A DNA stretch of 64,000 nt from Hymenopus coronatus (GCA_030762935.1 CM060895.1:39547001-39611000); one strand, 5' to 3'. Shown: positions 31,426 through 43,228, counted from the first letter of the stretch. The notes: generated from the sequence alone by a model not told the origin. Numbers and translations: made by a program.

Positions 31426-33094
31426 AAAAATATTTAAAACAGGCTTAAGATCCTGAAGTCCATCAAGTTTTTTTCAAATTCAATGCTTCACATAGCTTTC
31501 CAAAAGTCTTTGAAAGTCTTGGAAGCAAATCAAGACATGCTCTAAATGGTCAAATATATGATAATGATTAGTTGGCTGTGGCCAATTAAAACCAGGTATT
31601 TAAATTGCGTCATCAAAAATTGAACATGGTTAATCGAGCTGATCAGTTTTAGTTTTACGAAAGCTGGCCATGTCTATATTTTATAGAATCCGTGGAACCC
31701 CAAAACAAGACACGACACATGAATAAATTGCCAGGCAGATTTCCGGAGTTTACAGTAATACAAGTTAACATAGCGCAGTGAACCTATCAATTTGTGTTAC
31801 TTCCACTGCATTCGTAATCTGATGTTATGGGCGATCTAGATGTTATACGTGAAATTGCCATGTAATTAAATAAAGAATACGTTATTGCTAATTGTTATAC
31901 TGTGACGCAAATAGTAAATTATTTTGCACGTGAATTATAATCAATGTCTTCTAAAGGAACAACGTGTAATTGCATGCCAGGTTTTGTCAAACCTTGTTCA
32001 ATGTTGTCAAATATGTCTCAACCTTTGATAACTTTTCTTATAAACTCTTTAATGTAAAAACTAGTAATGGGGCGTATGACATCTGCGGGCATAAATATAT
32101 TTCATTTCTGAAGATAAACAGAGCTCATATTATCCCAGATGTCAGCAAGCCGAGGATCAACGCATTTGTATCGTGCATTTCAATGCTTTCTTTCAAGTCA
32201 GTCCACGCGTTCAGAGCGACCACGTTCAGCAAGCTACTGCACTTTAGCCTGAGAAAAATGAACAAAATTCTTTAATAAATTGATTTTTTTTATTTCAACA
32301 CATTAATATACCTTCGTCTTCGTAACTTAATATGCCGAAGTTATTTTCAGCTACTTGCAATTTAAACACTTGTGGCGTGGCCTTTTAAATGGCAGTTTTG
32401 ATGGTAACAAATGACACTTCAAATATTAAAGGTCGTGTTTCTGTACATACATTTTCAAACGCATGTAAATGCCCAAAATGATCCTTGCGGTGCACATTTC
32501 CACCAATCAGTTTAATCTTTAACCTTAATATCATAATAAATAAAAATTAACATCGAATTCGTTTTCTAATTAAGTACAGTAGTAAATGTTGATATTCCTT
32601 GAATGTAAATATGAAGTTTTGTTACAAAGTTTTGAAAAAAGAAGGGTAAGGAGATTTTTAGGTAGAGTAGCTAAAAATAGTTTTTCTCAAAAATGTATTT
32701 GTCTCAAAATTTCAGAATTAGTTACACATAGCAACAGAGGTATGTGGTAAAAATGAAGGTAAGTGTTTAAGAAACACTGAAAATTTCACAGGTTGGTCCC
32801 CCAATTACCGTGCATTTCAAAGCGTTCTTTCATGTCAGTCCACGCGTTCAGAGCGACCACGTACAAAAAAGCTATCGGATTTAAGCTAACTCAGCTGCCA
32901 GTTAGCAGCCCCTGAAATGTTCGAGGCGCCTAACAAAATTGATAATTTACAAGTGTCGAAATCACGTTATAGTTTACAAGGAAAATGCATTTAAAAACAT
33001 TGAATAGTTCTACATAACGAATGAATTATTCGCTAGACGAGATAAAAAATAAAAAATTTATAGTATTTATAAACGTAATGTTATTGAAACTTTT
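31426..33094. other. Unassigned AT-rich DNA
   Basis: A 30-odd-base stretch (TCAGTCCACGCGTTCAGAGC) occurs twice, at about 32199 and 32836, within longer similarity (CATTTCAA..CTTTC...), so a diverged local duplication exists. The 101-codon frame at 31970-32275 overlaps the first copy and has no known likeness. Confidence 0.45.
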
Positions 33095-33429
33095 TGATCT
33101 GTTACATTCATTCCTATCTACTCATTCTCAACAAACTATTCTTACTAAAGCTTATTCTACTATCTACGTATTTCATGCTAATCGAGATAAAAATTAGCAC
33201 AAATGATTTTGTTATATATTTCCAGGGGAATAACTGAGGACACTGGGCTAAAGCGATAGCTAAATCTATTAAGAGCCGGTCGCAATGTATACCATTGAAA
33301 TTCATTTCTCTTTGCATGAACAAGATGAAACTTTGTATAACGTTTACGAAAATTACTGTAAAATTTAAATCATAAGGAATATCTCGGGAATAGTTAACTC
33401 CACAAAAAATGTTAGCAAGTAGTTATTAA
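33095..33429 (+). mobile_element. Rep1 host copy, part 1
   Basis: Starts GATCTGTTACATTCATTCCT. Older-group sequence (GCTAATCGAGATAAAAATTAGC) up to CTCCACAAAAAATG, where a LINE fragment follows. Confidence 0.75.
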
Positions 33430-33831
33430 GCAATCTGCCTTTCTGCAGGTGCTCAAACTAGATATGCGAAATTTGTTCTCGATAGCTTTTCATCCTTTTC
33501 CTCCTTCTGTATCCAATATTTCCGCTTTTTCCTTAAATCGTCTAACAACTGAGTTATCATTTTTCCGAGTTTAATTGTCCCGGCTACTTTTCTTCTGTGT
33601 CGCCATGCAAGTGGCAGTTTCTTCTTATAATGTGCTCTATCCAGGTTGCTTTCCTCCTGCGAATTATGTGTAGGGTTGATTTTTTTCTCGGCCACCCTTC
33701 TTAGAACCTTTTCGTCTGTCCTTCCACTTTAAATTTTCTTTCCAGCTGTAGCACTACACTTCAAACCTCTCTGAAGTATTTTTGCTGCATTTTTCTCAAA
33801 ATCCACGTCTCCGATCCATAGAGAGCAAAGC
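33430..33831 (-). pseudogene. LINE ORF2 C-terminal fragment
   Basis: The minus strand reads LYGSETWILRKMQQKYFREV near 33770-33829. After frame changes it reads EKKINPTHNSQEESNLDRAH near 33640-33693 and KVAGTIKLGKMITQLLDDLR near 33540-33600. These match the LLYGSETW ... RRKATWIGH ... LLDDLKEKRRYW tail of insect LINEs. It lies within a Rep1 copy. Confidence 0.8.
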
Positions 33832-34158
33832 TTTAGGTATAACCAAAATCAAGGAATATCTTTAAATTATTATCTCTCTTTTACAGTTTACCAACTACGC
33901 AAAAGTTATCCAAAATGAAGAGCGCTTCAGAGACTATTCCTAAAAAATTAAAGATATACCTTTTATTTGTGATTTAAATATATTTAATATAGGGTATTTT
34001 AATCAAAATCATCACAAGTAATTTTTAAGAAAATCGCAAATTCCAAAATGTTCCATATAATGGGGACTTTGGAGTAGGAAGACTTTCCTAGAAATATTCG
34101 TGTTGCATCCTTGGAGGATACTGAACTTAAATACGATTTTGATATTTAACCGATTTTT
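33832..34158 (+). mobile_element. Rep1 host copy, part 2
   Basis: Resumes AACCAAAATCAAGGAATATC and runs to TTAACCGATTTTT, the same T5 tract where the copy at 12140 is broken. Confidence 0.8.
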
Positions 34159-34293
34159 ACTTTCTCTATACGTACTATGTACATAGTGTATAGAGAAGAT
34201 ATTGCACTCCACCCAAAAATTTGATACCGAGATTTCAACGATAATATATGTTTTAGGGTCCCCTGTATCTAAAAAAAAATTCTTACGAAAAGG

Positions 34294-34328
<35 letters not shown>

Positions 34329-34881
34329 GTGTGTCTGTGAACACGATAATTCAAAAACGAAAAGTCGGTAAAATACCAAACTTGGTATTTAAGTTTAGTA
34401 TCTTCCAGAGATGCGACACGAAGATTTGAAAAAAAAAATCCCCCCACCCTAAACTACCCTTTACATGGAACATTTTTCGAAAATTTTGATTTTCTTAAAA
34501 ATGGCTCTAACGATTTTGATTAAAATTTCGTATATTAAAGATATTTACCTGACAAATAAAATGTATATCTTGAATTTTCTGGGAATAGCCTCTGAAGACT
34601 ACTTAATTCTGGATGAATTTTACGGAATTTTGAATAACTACTAAGCCGTAAGAGATGGACAAATCATATAGGAGTTTGTCAACTGCTTCCATACAAAGAA
34701 AGGAATTTCAGTGGCACAGCAACTAGCAAGGAACAAAGCAAACATAGCAACAATGAACCAAGTAATAAGAATATTTCTGCTATTTTAGTCTGATTAACAT
34801 GAAGTAAATAGAAGTCTAAGCTTATTAAGAGTAATTTGTTGCAGAGATAAAGAGAAAGTCATGTGAATGGTACACATCAGA
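34159..34881 (-). mobile_element. Rep1 copy nested in another Rep1 (antisense)
   Basis: ACTTTCTCTATACG (34159) to CACATCAGA (34881). Carries (GT)n at 34297-34325. A deletion removes about 150 bases between GAGATGGACAAA and GGAGTTTGTCAA. Younger group. Confidence 0.9.
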
Positions 34882-35059
34882 TTTTTTTTGTTTTTGAGTT
34901 ATACTGTTCACAGCTACAATCATACGCGCACACTTTTTTCTAAAAAGATTTTAATCAGGGATCATCAATATTCGTATTTCCGTTGAAATCTCGAGATCGA
35001 ATTTTTGGGTGGAATACAATACCTTTTCTGCCTACTATATTGTACGTGGTAGAGAAAGG
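34882..35059 (+). mobile_element. Rep1 host copy, part 3
   Basis: TTTTTGAGTTATACTGTTCA continues the host from 34158. It runs through TTTGGGTGGAATACAATACC to TAGAGAAAGG. Confidence 0.85.
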
Positions 35060-35411
35060 AAACATATTTTCTAATTTGTATTTTTATATATAGTTTTCTA
35101 TTCAAAACACCCCATATTTGCAGCATTCTGCAGTCTCCTCTCGTGTTTTTTTTTTCGCTTCGCCTTCCTTCGAATTCGATGCACGTCCGCATTACAAATC
35201 CTTTAACCATCCTTCCGTGCAGGGTACTCCTACAAAGGTCCTAGCCCTGTAAACTCAATTTCTTGACTTCCTCACAAATCTGTTGGTATTGTTGGCTGAA
35301 CATATGCTGAAATTCGGTTGCTTGCAGTTACAGGAAGCGAGAACGTAAATTTGAAAAAAAAAACTAAATTAGGTCTTTACTTGTTCGTTCAATGCAACCG
35401 TGCACTTTTTT
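35060..35411. other. Unassigned intergenic DNA
   Basis: No supported feature. Confidence 0.4.
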
Positions 35412-35521
35412 ACTTTCCCTACACGTACTATGTGCATAGTGTATAGAGAAGGTATTGCACTCCACCCAAAAATTCGATAGCGAGATTTCACCGGAAATAT
35501 ATGTTTTAGAGTCCACTGTAT

Positions 35522-35569
<48 letters not shown>

Positions 35570-36334
35570 CATTTTCACAATAAGGTCCGTGTGAATGTGT
35601 GTATGTGTCCATGTGTCAGCATGTCCGTGTGTCTGTGAACATGACAACTCAAAAACGAAAATTCAGTAAAATACCGAACTTGGTATTTGAGTTTAGTATC
35701 TTCCAGGGATGCGACACGAAGATGAGAAAAATACCCCCACCACAAACTACTCTTTACATAGAACTTTTTTCGAAAATCTTGATTTTCTCAAAAATGGCTC
35801 CAACGATCTTAATTAAAATATCATATATTAAAGATATTTACCTGACAAATAAAATGTATATCTTGAATTTTCTGGGAATAGCCTCTGAAGACTACTTTAT
35901 TCTGGATGAATTTTACACAATTTTGCATAACTGCTACACCGTAAGAGATGGAGAAAAACCTATCACACAAAAAATATAGAGCACTTTAAAGCACACAATT
36001 TATGTTACATGCATTTTTTTTCGTGGAGTTGATCGTTTTTTAGATATTCCTTGTTTTTAGTTTCGGCTTTAAAAAACTTATAGATTTCTCATACAGGACT
36101 TTGTCAACTCCTATCCTTATAAACAAAGGAACTTTAATCACATAGGAACCAGCTTTTGACTGTCACTTTAGCCAATGGTATTCCTTATTTCGCTTCTACT
36201 TACAAGGAAGCAAGTAATAAGACTATTTCTGCTATTTTTTTCTCGATTAGCTTGAAATAAATAGAGGCATACGCTTTTTAACAATAACTTGTTGCAGAGA
36301 TGTAGAGAAAGTCATGTGAATGGAACAGATCAGA
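35412..36334 (-). mobile_element. Rep1 copy (antisense, full length)
   Basis: ACTTTCCCTACACG to AGATCAGA. A short A-tract found in every copy (before GCATTTT) is expanded here to about 45 A (35524-35568). Flanked by T-runs on both sides. Confidence 0.92.
35524..35568. repeat. Poly(A) expansion inside Rep1
   Basis: Uninterrupted A-run replacing the usual A6-8. Confidence 0.95.
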
Positions 36335-36689
36335 TTTTTATTCCTTACAGTTCAGTCCTAGATGAAAAGTTTAGCCCACTCGCATTAGAAATGGTGCCAT
36401 TTCTCCATACGGGCGCAGCATACACTACTCTAATGCTTCGGGCTGTATGCTTCTTAAGCATAAAAACCACTTAGAATGAAAGTTCGTAGACTACTTGTAT
36501 ATGATCTTAATATAGCTTACAGAAGCTTCAGCTTTGTTCATAGTAACCGCCTGCCAGAAACACATGAACTTATATGTTACTGTTTCAAATTAAACTGCGA
36601 ATGCACCTAAGAGTTTAACAACGGTGTCCGAGTGTACTACGAAAAAGGTATTTGTTTATTTGTTTTTTTTTACAGTTTTTTTTTTCTTT
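36335..36689. other. Unassigned intergenic DNA
   Basis: No supported feature. Confidence 0.4.
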
Positions 36690-36859
36690 TTAGCTTGACT
36701 TCCTTTAATCTGGTTGGTCATATCGGATGATGAATGCAATTAGTGAAATGATATCCAAATGATCTTGGGGTCCATGGAGCTTAAAGTTACTCGACATTTG
36801 TCTTTTCAGGATAAGAGAAAACCCCGAAAAAAAAACCTTATCCGGGTAACCCTAAGCGA
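36690..36859 (-). mobile_element. SINE-3 copy, body half, interrupted
   Basis: GCTTGACTTCCTTTAATCTG, GGTCATATCGGATGATGAAT and ACTCGACATTTGTCTTTTCA are the 3' half of SINE-3 on the minus strand. It stops at CCCTAAGCGA; the tRNA-like half resumes at 37094. Confidence 0.87.
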
Positions 36860-37093
36860 GCCGGTCCCCATGGCCACGCTCGCTAAAGCATCTCGCTTTG
36901 GTGCTTCATGGGCAGGGGATCGTGGGTTCGAGTCCCGCCTTGAGCATGGATGTTATATGTTTGTGCAATGTGTATATGTTTGTAAAAGAAACAGTAAAAC
37001 CAGTAATCAGTAAAACCTACGGGGGGAAATGTAAATAGGGATACAATACAGGAGTCCTGATCAGACTCCGTTACTGTTTTAAAAAAAAAAAAA
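36860..37093 (+). mobile_element. SINE-4 inserted in SINE-3
   Basis: Head GCCGGTCCCCATGGCCACGC, B box GGGTTCGAGTCCCG near 36923-36936, 3' hairpin GGAGTC-CTGATCA-GACTCC near 37050-37069, then poly(A). It is flanked by AAGCGA on both sides (36854-36859 and 37094-37099), a target-site duplication of 6-7 bases. Confidence 0.88.
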
Positions 37094-37161
37094 AAGCGAG
37101 ATTCGAACCCCCGATCTGTTGATTGTGAGGCACACCACACTATCACCACACTACCCAGGGA
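37094..37161 (-). mobile_element. SINE-3 copy, tRNA-like half
   Basis: Begins with the duplicated AAGCGAG, then the B box GATTCGAACCCCC. The head GTGAGGCACACCACACTATC is as in other copies. Confidence 0.85.
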
Positions 37162-37893
37162 AATAAAGCTTTTGTAACAGGCCAGAAGTCAGAAGTAAAT
37201 GAATAAGAATTCGAATCAAACTTTACAAAGAAACCAGAGAACAACATGACTCAGAACATGCAGCAGGAAATGAAATTATAACATACGGCTATTGACAAGA
37301 GTGAAGAAATTGCAAATTATTATTTTTTTTAATTCACCCAAGCTCACTACAGTCATTCTGCATAAAAACATTTCTAATGATCACTACATATGTTACAAAT
37401 ACAATGAAGAAACCATCATGAAGGGATATGCAACTTATGAACTTAAATAAAGCAAGACAGCATTCAAAATAAAATTATGCATAGAACTATAATATTTCAA
37501 GGAGTTCAGTAGAATTAAATCCGTAATCAACAAAGTTAGACTCTTTAAGGTACCCTGGGAGTGTAAATTTAAATTTCTATATTTTTATGTATTATTTTTT
37601 AAATTTTTACTGCGGTTGTATTTCTGTTATGTTAATATGAATACCAAATCTCCCTTCAATTGGATAAATATATTGCAAGCTATAAATTATTGTATAAAGC
37701 TATTACGTAAATAATTTGCAGAGTCAAAATGTTCCAATCGCCTCAAAATATCAGAAAATGATTTGATATTTTATGTATTGAGCGGCAATACTTTAATTAC
37801 TGAACTATGACAATTCCTTTTTAATTTAGAAATTTTAATTTCTAACATGTGTTTATCTTAATTGTTTATTTTTATTTCATAAAATTAATTATT
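37162..37893. other. Unassigned very AT-rich DNA
   Basis: No supported feature. Confidence 0.4.
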
Positions 37894-38134
37894 TTTGTAG
37901 CTTAACGTCCTTTAACTTGGTTGGCCATATCGGATGATAAATGAATAAAAATTGGTGAAATGTTGCTCAAATGATCTAGGAATCCATGGAGCTTAAAGTT
38001 ACTCAACATTCGTCTTCTCGGGATAATGGAAAACCCCATGAAAACCTTATACGAGTAACGCACCCTAAGCGAGATTCGAACTCGGGGCCTTTTGAATGTG
38101 GGCAGACACGCTACCTCCACACTACCGAGGTGGA
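37894..38134 (-). mobile_element. SINE-3, complete copy, antisense
   Basis: From the 3' end GTAGCTTAACGTCCTTTAAC to the head CTACCTCCACACTACCGAGG (38111-38130). B box GATTCGAACTCGGGG near 38074. The best reference for the family. Confidence 0.9.
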
Positions 38135-38547
38135 AAACTCATAATAATAAAATCGTTTTGAAAAAATACTATTGGTGTTCGGATAATTTTGTCCCTGCAA
38201 TATTAAAATAAATATGTCTGCACATTCTGGAAAATTTAAGTTGCATTTTAAAAATACCGAGACGCGTGGAATATTTTGAAAGTGAGAAAACTAGTTCCGA
38301 GAAAAACGCTGTTTTATAAAATAGTATGCCGGGAAACAGATGTATTTTACGTTCTTTAAATAGCTATAGAGCCCAGAGAAAGGGGGACAGCAAAATATTG
38401 ATTACCTTTGGGATTCAAGGTTCCAACAACCATTTTAAAAGAACAGTTTTCGATTTTTTAACAGAGTGTAGTCAAAATTTCACTCTCAGTGCTCTTTAAA
38501 AACCTCAACATTTGAAGTTTTTTATTCCACTTAAAGTGTTCCATGTA
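38135..38547. other. Unassigned intergenic DNA
   Basis: No supported feature. Confidence 0.4.
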
Positions 38548-38820
38548 TACCATGTGGCCCAACTGCCCCCTATTTGGCGTGTGTGTAAATATTTCAAATT
38601 AAAACCCGCCAGTGGACGGGAGCCATCTTCTTTTTGCCCCTCGCAACGACTTCGACCTGCTCAGTCTCCGTTGTTAGTAAGAAGTGCAAAGCGAAAGTCA
38701 CTCTCCAGTACTCTACTGGCGGGTTTTAACTTGAAATAGCCCTGTTGAGCTCTGCAACTCTTTCAACGCGCTAAGGGATATCTGCACACGCCAAATACGG
38801 AGAAGCTGGGCCACTTGGTA
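38548..38820. mobile_element. Small foldback element with double inverted repeats
   Basis: Outer arms 38548-38585 and about 38784-38820 (TACCATGTGGCCCA against the inverse of TGGGCCACTTGGTA; both have the inverse-paired ATTTGGCGTGTG). Inner arms 38590-38613 and 38715-38738 pair across ACCCGCCAGT/ACTGGCGGGT. The interior is less AT-rich and non-coding. It resembles a non-autonomous DNA transposon of unknown superfamily. Confidence 0.75.
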
Positions 38821-38844
38821 CGAACAAACCACTACTGACTGCAG

Positions 38845-39100
38845 ACAAATGGTCTGTGTTCTGACATAATACCTCATGGGTCTTGGGCTGGATTCCCGTC
38901 TGGCGCGGGGATGTATTCCTTAATACAACTATTCCCACCCTCTGTAGAGTCCGAAGTATAGCTGTGGGAATGATTGCGAGTGTTTCCTCATAAAATCAGT
39001 AAACACCGATAACGCAAATCTACAGTCAACGAGTTATTTGTTTCTAAAAGTCAAAGCCCCACGATATGACCACAGAGGTCACGGATAAAAAAAAAAAAAG
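38845..39100 (+). mobile_element. SINE-5 copy, sense, with poly(A)
   Basis: CTGGATTCCCGTCTGGCGCG, CCCTCTGTAGAGTCCGAAGT and CCCCACGATATGACC match the family. The A-tail at 39087-39099 is directly followed by a Rep1 start. Confidence 0.8.
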
Positions 39101-39714
39101 TCTGATACATTACACTCACAACAAAATATTCTTACAAATGCTTATTCTTCTCATGCTAATCGAGATAAATATTAGCAGAAATGTTTTACTGCAAGTTTTC
39201 CTGGAGATACAAAGAAAATATTGAATAAACTAGGCTAAAGTGATAGTAAAAAGCTTCTGAGAGCTGGTTGCTGTGTAATTGTAATCTGTTCTCCTTGCAC
39301 AAAAAGGACGAAAAAAAAACAAGCAAACAAAAGAAAAATAAAAGACAGCTTTTCATTTAAAAAGGTATAAGTTTTGGCAAATTTAAACAAAAAATAAGGA
39401 ATACCATCGAAAGAGTTATCTGTACAAAAATGAATTTGACATCAATGTGTTTTGACGAGATTTAAATGTGTATGTAGGTATTAAGATTTTGAGTATCTCC
39501 TTAGGGTTGTACAAAAGTCATCCAGAATGAAATGGCTTCAAAGGCTATTTCCAAAAAACTCAAGATATACATTTTATTTATGATGTAAGTATCCTTAATA
39601 TATGGCGTTTTAATGAGATTATTAGTCATTTTTGAGAAACCGAAAATATTCGTGTCGCATGCATCATTGAAAGATACTGAACTTGAATACCAATTTGTTC
39701 TTAATTGACTTTTC

Positions 39715-39758
<44 letters not shown>

Positions 39759-39762
39759 TTTT
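39101..39762 (+). mobile_element. Rep1 host copy, left portion
   Basis: TCTGATACATTACACTCACA immediately after the SINE-5 poly(A). Older group. It runs to TGACTTTTCGG, then a 38-base T-run (39718-39755) at the T5 site, where an antisense Rep1 begins at 39763. Confidence 0.85.
39718..39755. repeat. Poly(T) at a Rep1/Rep1 junction
   Basis: Long T-run at the insertion point between host and nested copy. Confidence 0.95.
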
Positions 39763-40632
39763 ACTTTCTCTATACGCACTATGTACATAGTGTATAGAGA
39801 AGATATTGCACTGCATCAAAAAATTCGATACCGAGATTTCACCGGAAATATATGTTTTAGGATCCCCAATATCCAAAAAAAGAATTTTCACAAAAAGGTC
39901 CGTGTGTGTGTGTGTGCGTGTGTGTGTGTGTGTGTGAACACGATAACTCAAAAACGAAAAGTCGGTAAAATACCAAACTTGATATTTAAGTTTAGTATCT
40001 TCCAGGGATGCGACACGAAGATTTTGAGCAAAATCCCCCCACACCCAACTACCCTTTACATAGAACTTTTTTCGAACATTTTGATTTTCTCAAAAATGGC
40101 TCTAACTATTTTGATTAAAATTTCGTATATTAAACATATTTACCTGACAAATAAAATGTATATTTTGACTTTTCTGGGAATAGCCTCTGAAGAGTAGTTT
40201 ATTTTGGATGAATTTTACTGAATTTTGAATAACTGCTAAACCGTAAGAGTTGGACAAAAACTTAATGCACAAAAAATGTAGATCACGTGAAAATACACAA
40301 TTTATGTTATATACATTTTTTCTGGAGTTCGATGTTTTTGAGACATCCTTATTTTTGGTTTCTGCTATGAAAAACGTATACTTTTCTCATACAGAAATTT
40401 GTCAACTCCTATCCATATAAACAAAGGAACTTCATTGACATAGCAACCAGCTTTTGACTATCACTTTAACCTAAGATAGTCCCTTATTTCGCTTCTACTT
40501 ACAAGGAAGCAAGCAATAAAACTATTTCTGCTAATTTTTTCTGATTAGCATAAAGTAAATAGAAGTATAAGCTTTTTAAGAATAATTTGTTGAAGGGATA
40601 TAGAGAAAGTCATGAGAATGGTACACATCAGA
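39763..40632 (-). mobile_element. Rep1 copy nested in another Rep1 (antisense)
   Basis: ACTTTCTCTATACGCACTAT to ACACATCAGA. (GT)n at 39901-39936. Younger group. The palindrome is altered to CCAAACTTGATATTT. Confidence 0.92.
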
Positions 40633-40756
40633 TTTTTTTTTAGTTATGCTATTTACAAACAGAAACACGTATTTCCAGCGAAATCTCGGTGTCGAATTTT
40701 TGAGTGGAGAGCAATACTTCTCTACCTGCTGCGTACATTAAAATGCTAGAGAAATT
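40633..40756 (+). mobile_element. Rep1 host copy, right portion
   Basis: T-run then AGTTATGCTATTTACA continues the copy broken at 39718. It ends CTAGAGAAATT. Confidence 0.82.
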
Positions 40757-41917
40757 AAAAAAGGTTTAACTGCGTCACAAGCTGATTTTAGGCACATGAA
40801 ATGAAATAATTGGAAACGTCCCACGCCTAAATTTAGGGTACCTCGCCGGCAAAATAGTGAAATCGTTACGTTCTGCTTTTCAGTTCTTTCCCATATAATG
40901 TTTATTTACGTTTTTATCAAAATTTAATTTAGTTAGTATTGAAATATAACTCTTTTAGTTGGAAGCTAAGGATATATGTAGTATAAGGTAAAGGGCGTTT
41001 CATATTTGAGAAAACTAAAACACTTAAAAGAGTATTTTTATCCTATCTGCAGACCTCAGCAACGTTAGCAAAATTGTTCAGGTAGCGGCTTTTATCAACC
41101 TGCTTTTCATAGTCTCTAGGCCTCAATTCATCCAATTTCTATTGGTGGCTTAGTCAGCAACCCCGAGGAACAGATTATTTCGTCAGTCCCGACTCATACT
41201 CGTTTTGCAAAGATTAATTACCATTATTTGGCCAATAAAGTGATGCATAGTTTGCTCCACTTTTAAATAATACGTAAAGTATAACATTTTGAAATTGTTA
41301 ATGGCTTATAAAGAATAAAATAATGCAACATTAGCGTCTGCGAGGAAACAAGTAGTTAACTTTAATTATAAAAGAACACAATACTTGGGGAAAACTTATC
41401 AGCTGATTTAAGAACGCCCCCCCTCCCCAAAAGTCAACGCAGCTCTACTTAAAGACGGAAAGAATTTTCCCCCACGAGTATGAAGTAGTTTAGCGAAGAT
41501 TTAAGCAAATCAGATGATAAAAATGAGGAATGTGTTAATTCAGCTGGAAATAGCGTTCATACTTATAAAGTTTGAAGGATGTTAAAATAGTTAATAGAAG
41601 AGAAACCCTTAAGAACTTTTCGGCCTAAAATTTGAGCTAAGTCACAGGAAACACTTTACGTTGCCGTAAGAGAAATTTAATGAAACCCTTACACACTCTG
41701 TGGGTAAAATAAATTGAGATTCTCTTGCAGCCATAAATTCGCAGTCAGTATCTTCCTTGTAAACAACTTTTTTGCCCTATCGTGTGTTTTCTACGTCTTC
41801 TAGAAGGAAGTTGAGAATTCTAACGCATAAATTGGTTTCCAAGGAAACCCATGTCTACCAACATAAGGGTAGCTGTATCAACATACAATATACACTAGAT
41901 TGGGAAGTAAAATAAAA
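40757..41917. other. Unassigned AT-rich DNA
   Basis: No supported feature. Confidence 0.4.
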
Positions 41918-42722
41918 GCTGATGTGTTCCATTCACATGACTTTCTCTCTCTTATAAAGTATTGTTAAAAAGCTTACTCTTCTATCTACTTCATGTTAAT
42001 TGAGACCAACATTAGCAGAAATGGTCGTATTGCTTGCTTCCTTGTAAGTAGAAGGGAAATAAGGGAGTACCATAAGCTAAAGCGATAGTCGAATCTTTTA
42101 CAAGCTGGTTGCTATGTGATTGAAGTTCCTTTGTTTGTATGGCCAGAAGTTGGCAAATTCCCATATGAGAAAAGCATAAGGATTTTAAAGCTGAAACCAA
42201 TAACAAGGAATATCTCAGCTCTACAAAAAAAAAGTGTAGGACTTAAAGTATGTGTTTTTACGAGATTTACATTTCTGTATAGTAAGTGTTTGTTATTCTC
42301 TTACGGTTTGCCAGCTATACAAAATTCAAAAAAAAGGCATCCAGAAGAAAGTTCAAGATATGCATTTTATTTGTCATGTAAATATCTTTAATACACAATA
42401 TTTTACTCAAAATCACCAATCATTATGAGAAAAGAATAATTTTTCCATATAAAGGGTTGTTGGGGTGGGAGGATTTTCTTGAAAACCTTCGTGTCGCATC
42501 CTTGGGAGATACTTAACTTAAATACCAAGTTAAGTATTTAACGGACCTTTCGTTTTTAAACTATGCTGTCCACAGTCACACACACTGACCTTTTTCTAAA
42601 AATGCATTTGTTTTAATTCTGGAGGACTCAAAACAAGTATTTTAATGAAATCTCGGTATCGAATTTTAGGTGGAATACAATACCTTCTTTATACACTATC
42701 CAGCAATGCATTTAGAGAAAGT
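41918..42722 (+). mobile_element. Rep1 copy (sense)
   Basis: GCTGATGTGTTCCATTCACA to TAGAGAAAGT. Almost no microsatellite (CACACACACTG only, near 42577). Confidence 0.9.
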
Positions 42723-42880
42723 AACAAGTAAATTTTTCATACCTCTTTAACTTCTGCGTCTTCATAATCCGTCTCTTGACTTCAAATTCCTCTGAATCTC
42801 TATTATCGTCCATATTATTATTTTCAAACAACCCGTTTTAAAAGCACGGCATCAACCATCAAACAATTGACTTGAGTGTT

Positions 42881-42885
42881 CCCCC

Positions 42886-42952
<67 letters not shown>

Positions 42953-42984
42953 CCCCCACCCTCCCTCACTCTCTCTCTCTCTCT
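42881..42984. repeat. C-run, (CT)n and (CTAT)n microsatellite cluster
   Basis: C9, (CT)n, about 13 units of CTAT/ATCT (42902-42952), then a second (CT)n run to about 42990, directly abutting SINE-3. Confidence 0.95.
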
Positions 42985-42988
42985 CTTT

Positions 42989-43228
42989 CTCTTAGCTTAA
43001 CACTCTTGAACCTGGTTGGCTATATTGGACGTAGAATGAAATCGGTGAAATGATAATTGACCTCGGGGCCCATAGAACTTAGTTATTCGATATTCGTGTT
43101 AAAAGGTAAGGGAAAACCCAGAGAAAAACCTTATCCGGGTACGTCACTCTACGCTATATTTGAACTCGCGACCTCCTGAATATGAATGACATGCCTCAGA
43201 CATGCTACCCCACACTACCGAGGCGGGC
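42989..43228 (-). mobile_element. SINE-3 copy, antisense
   Basis: GGTTGGCTATATTGGACGTA at the 3' end; head CTACCCCACACTACCGAGGC at 43205-43224; B box region TTTGAACTCGCGACC. Confidence 0.87.

Noticed and set aside
39664..40197. 126- and 147-codon ORFs on opposite strands
   Set aside because: Both run through the same Rep1 copy, its GT run and a T-run. Similar short ORFs occur in other copies only because the DNA repeats, and their frames and lengths vary.
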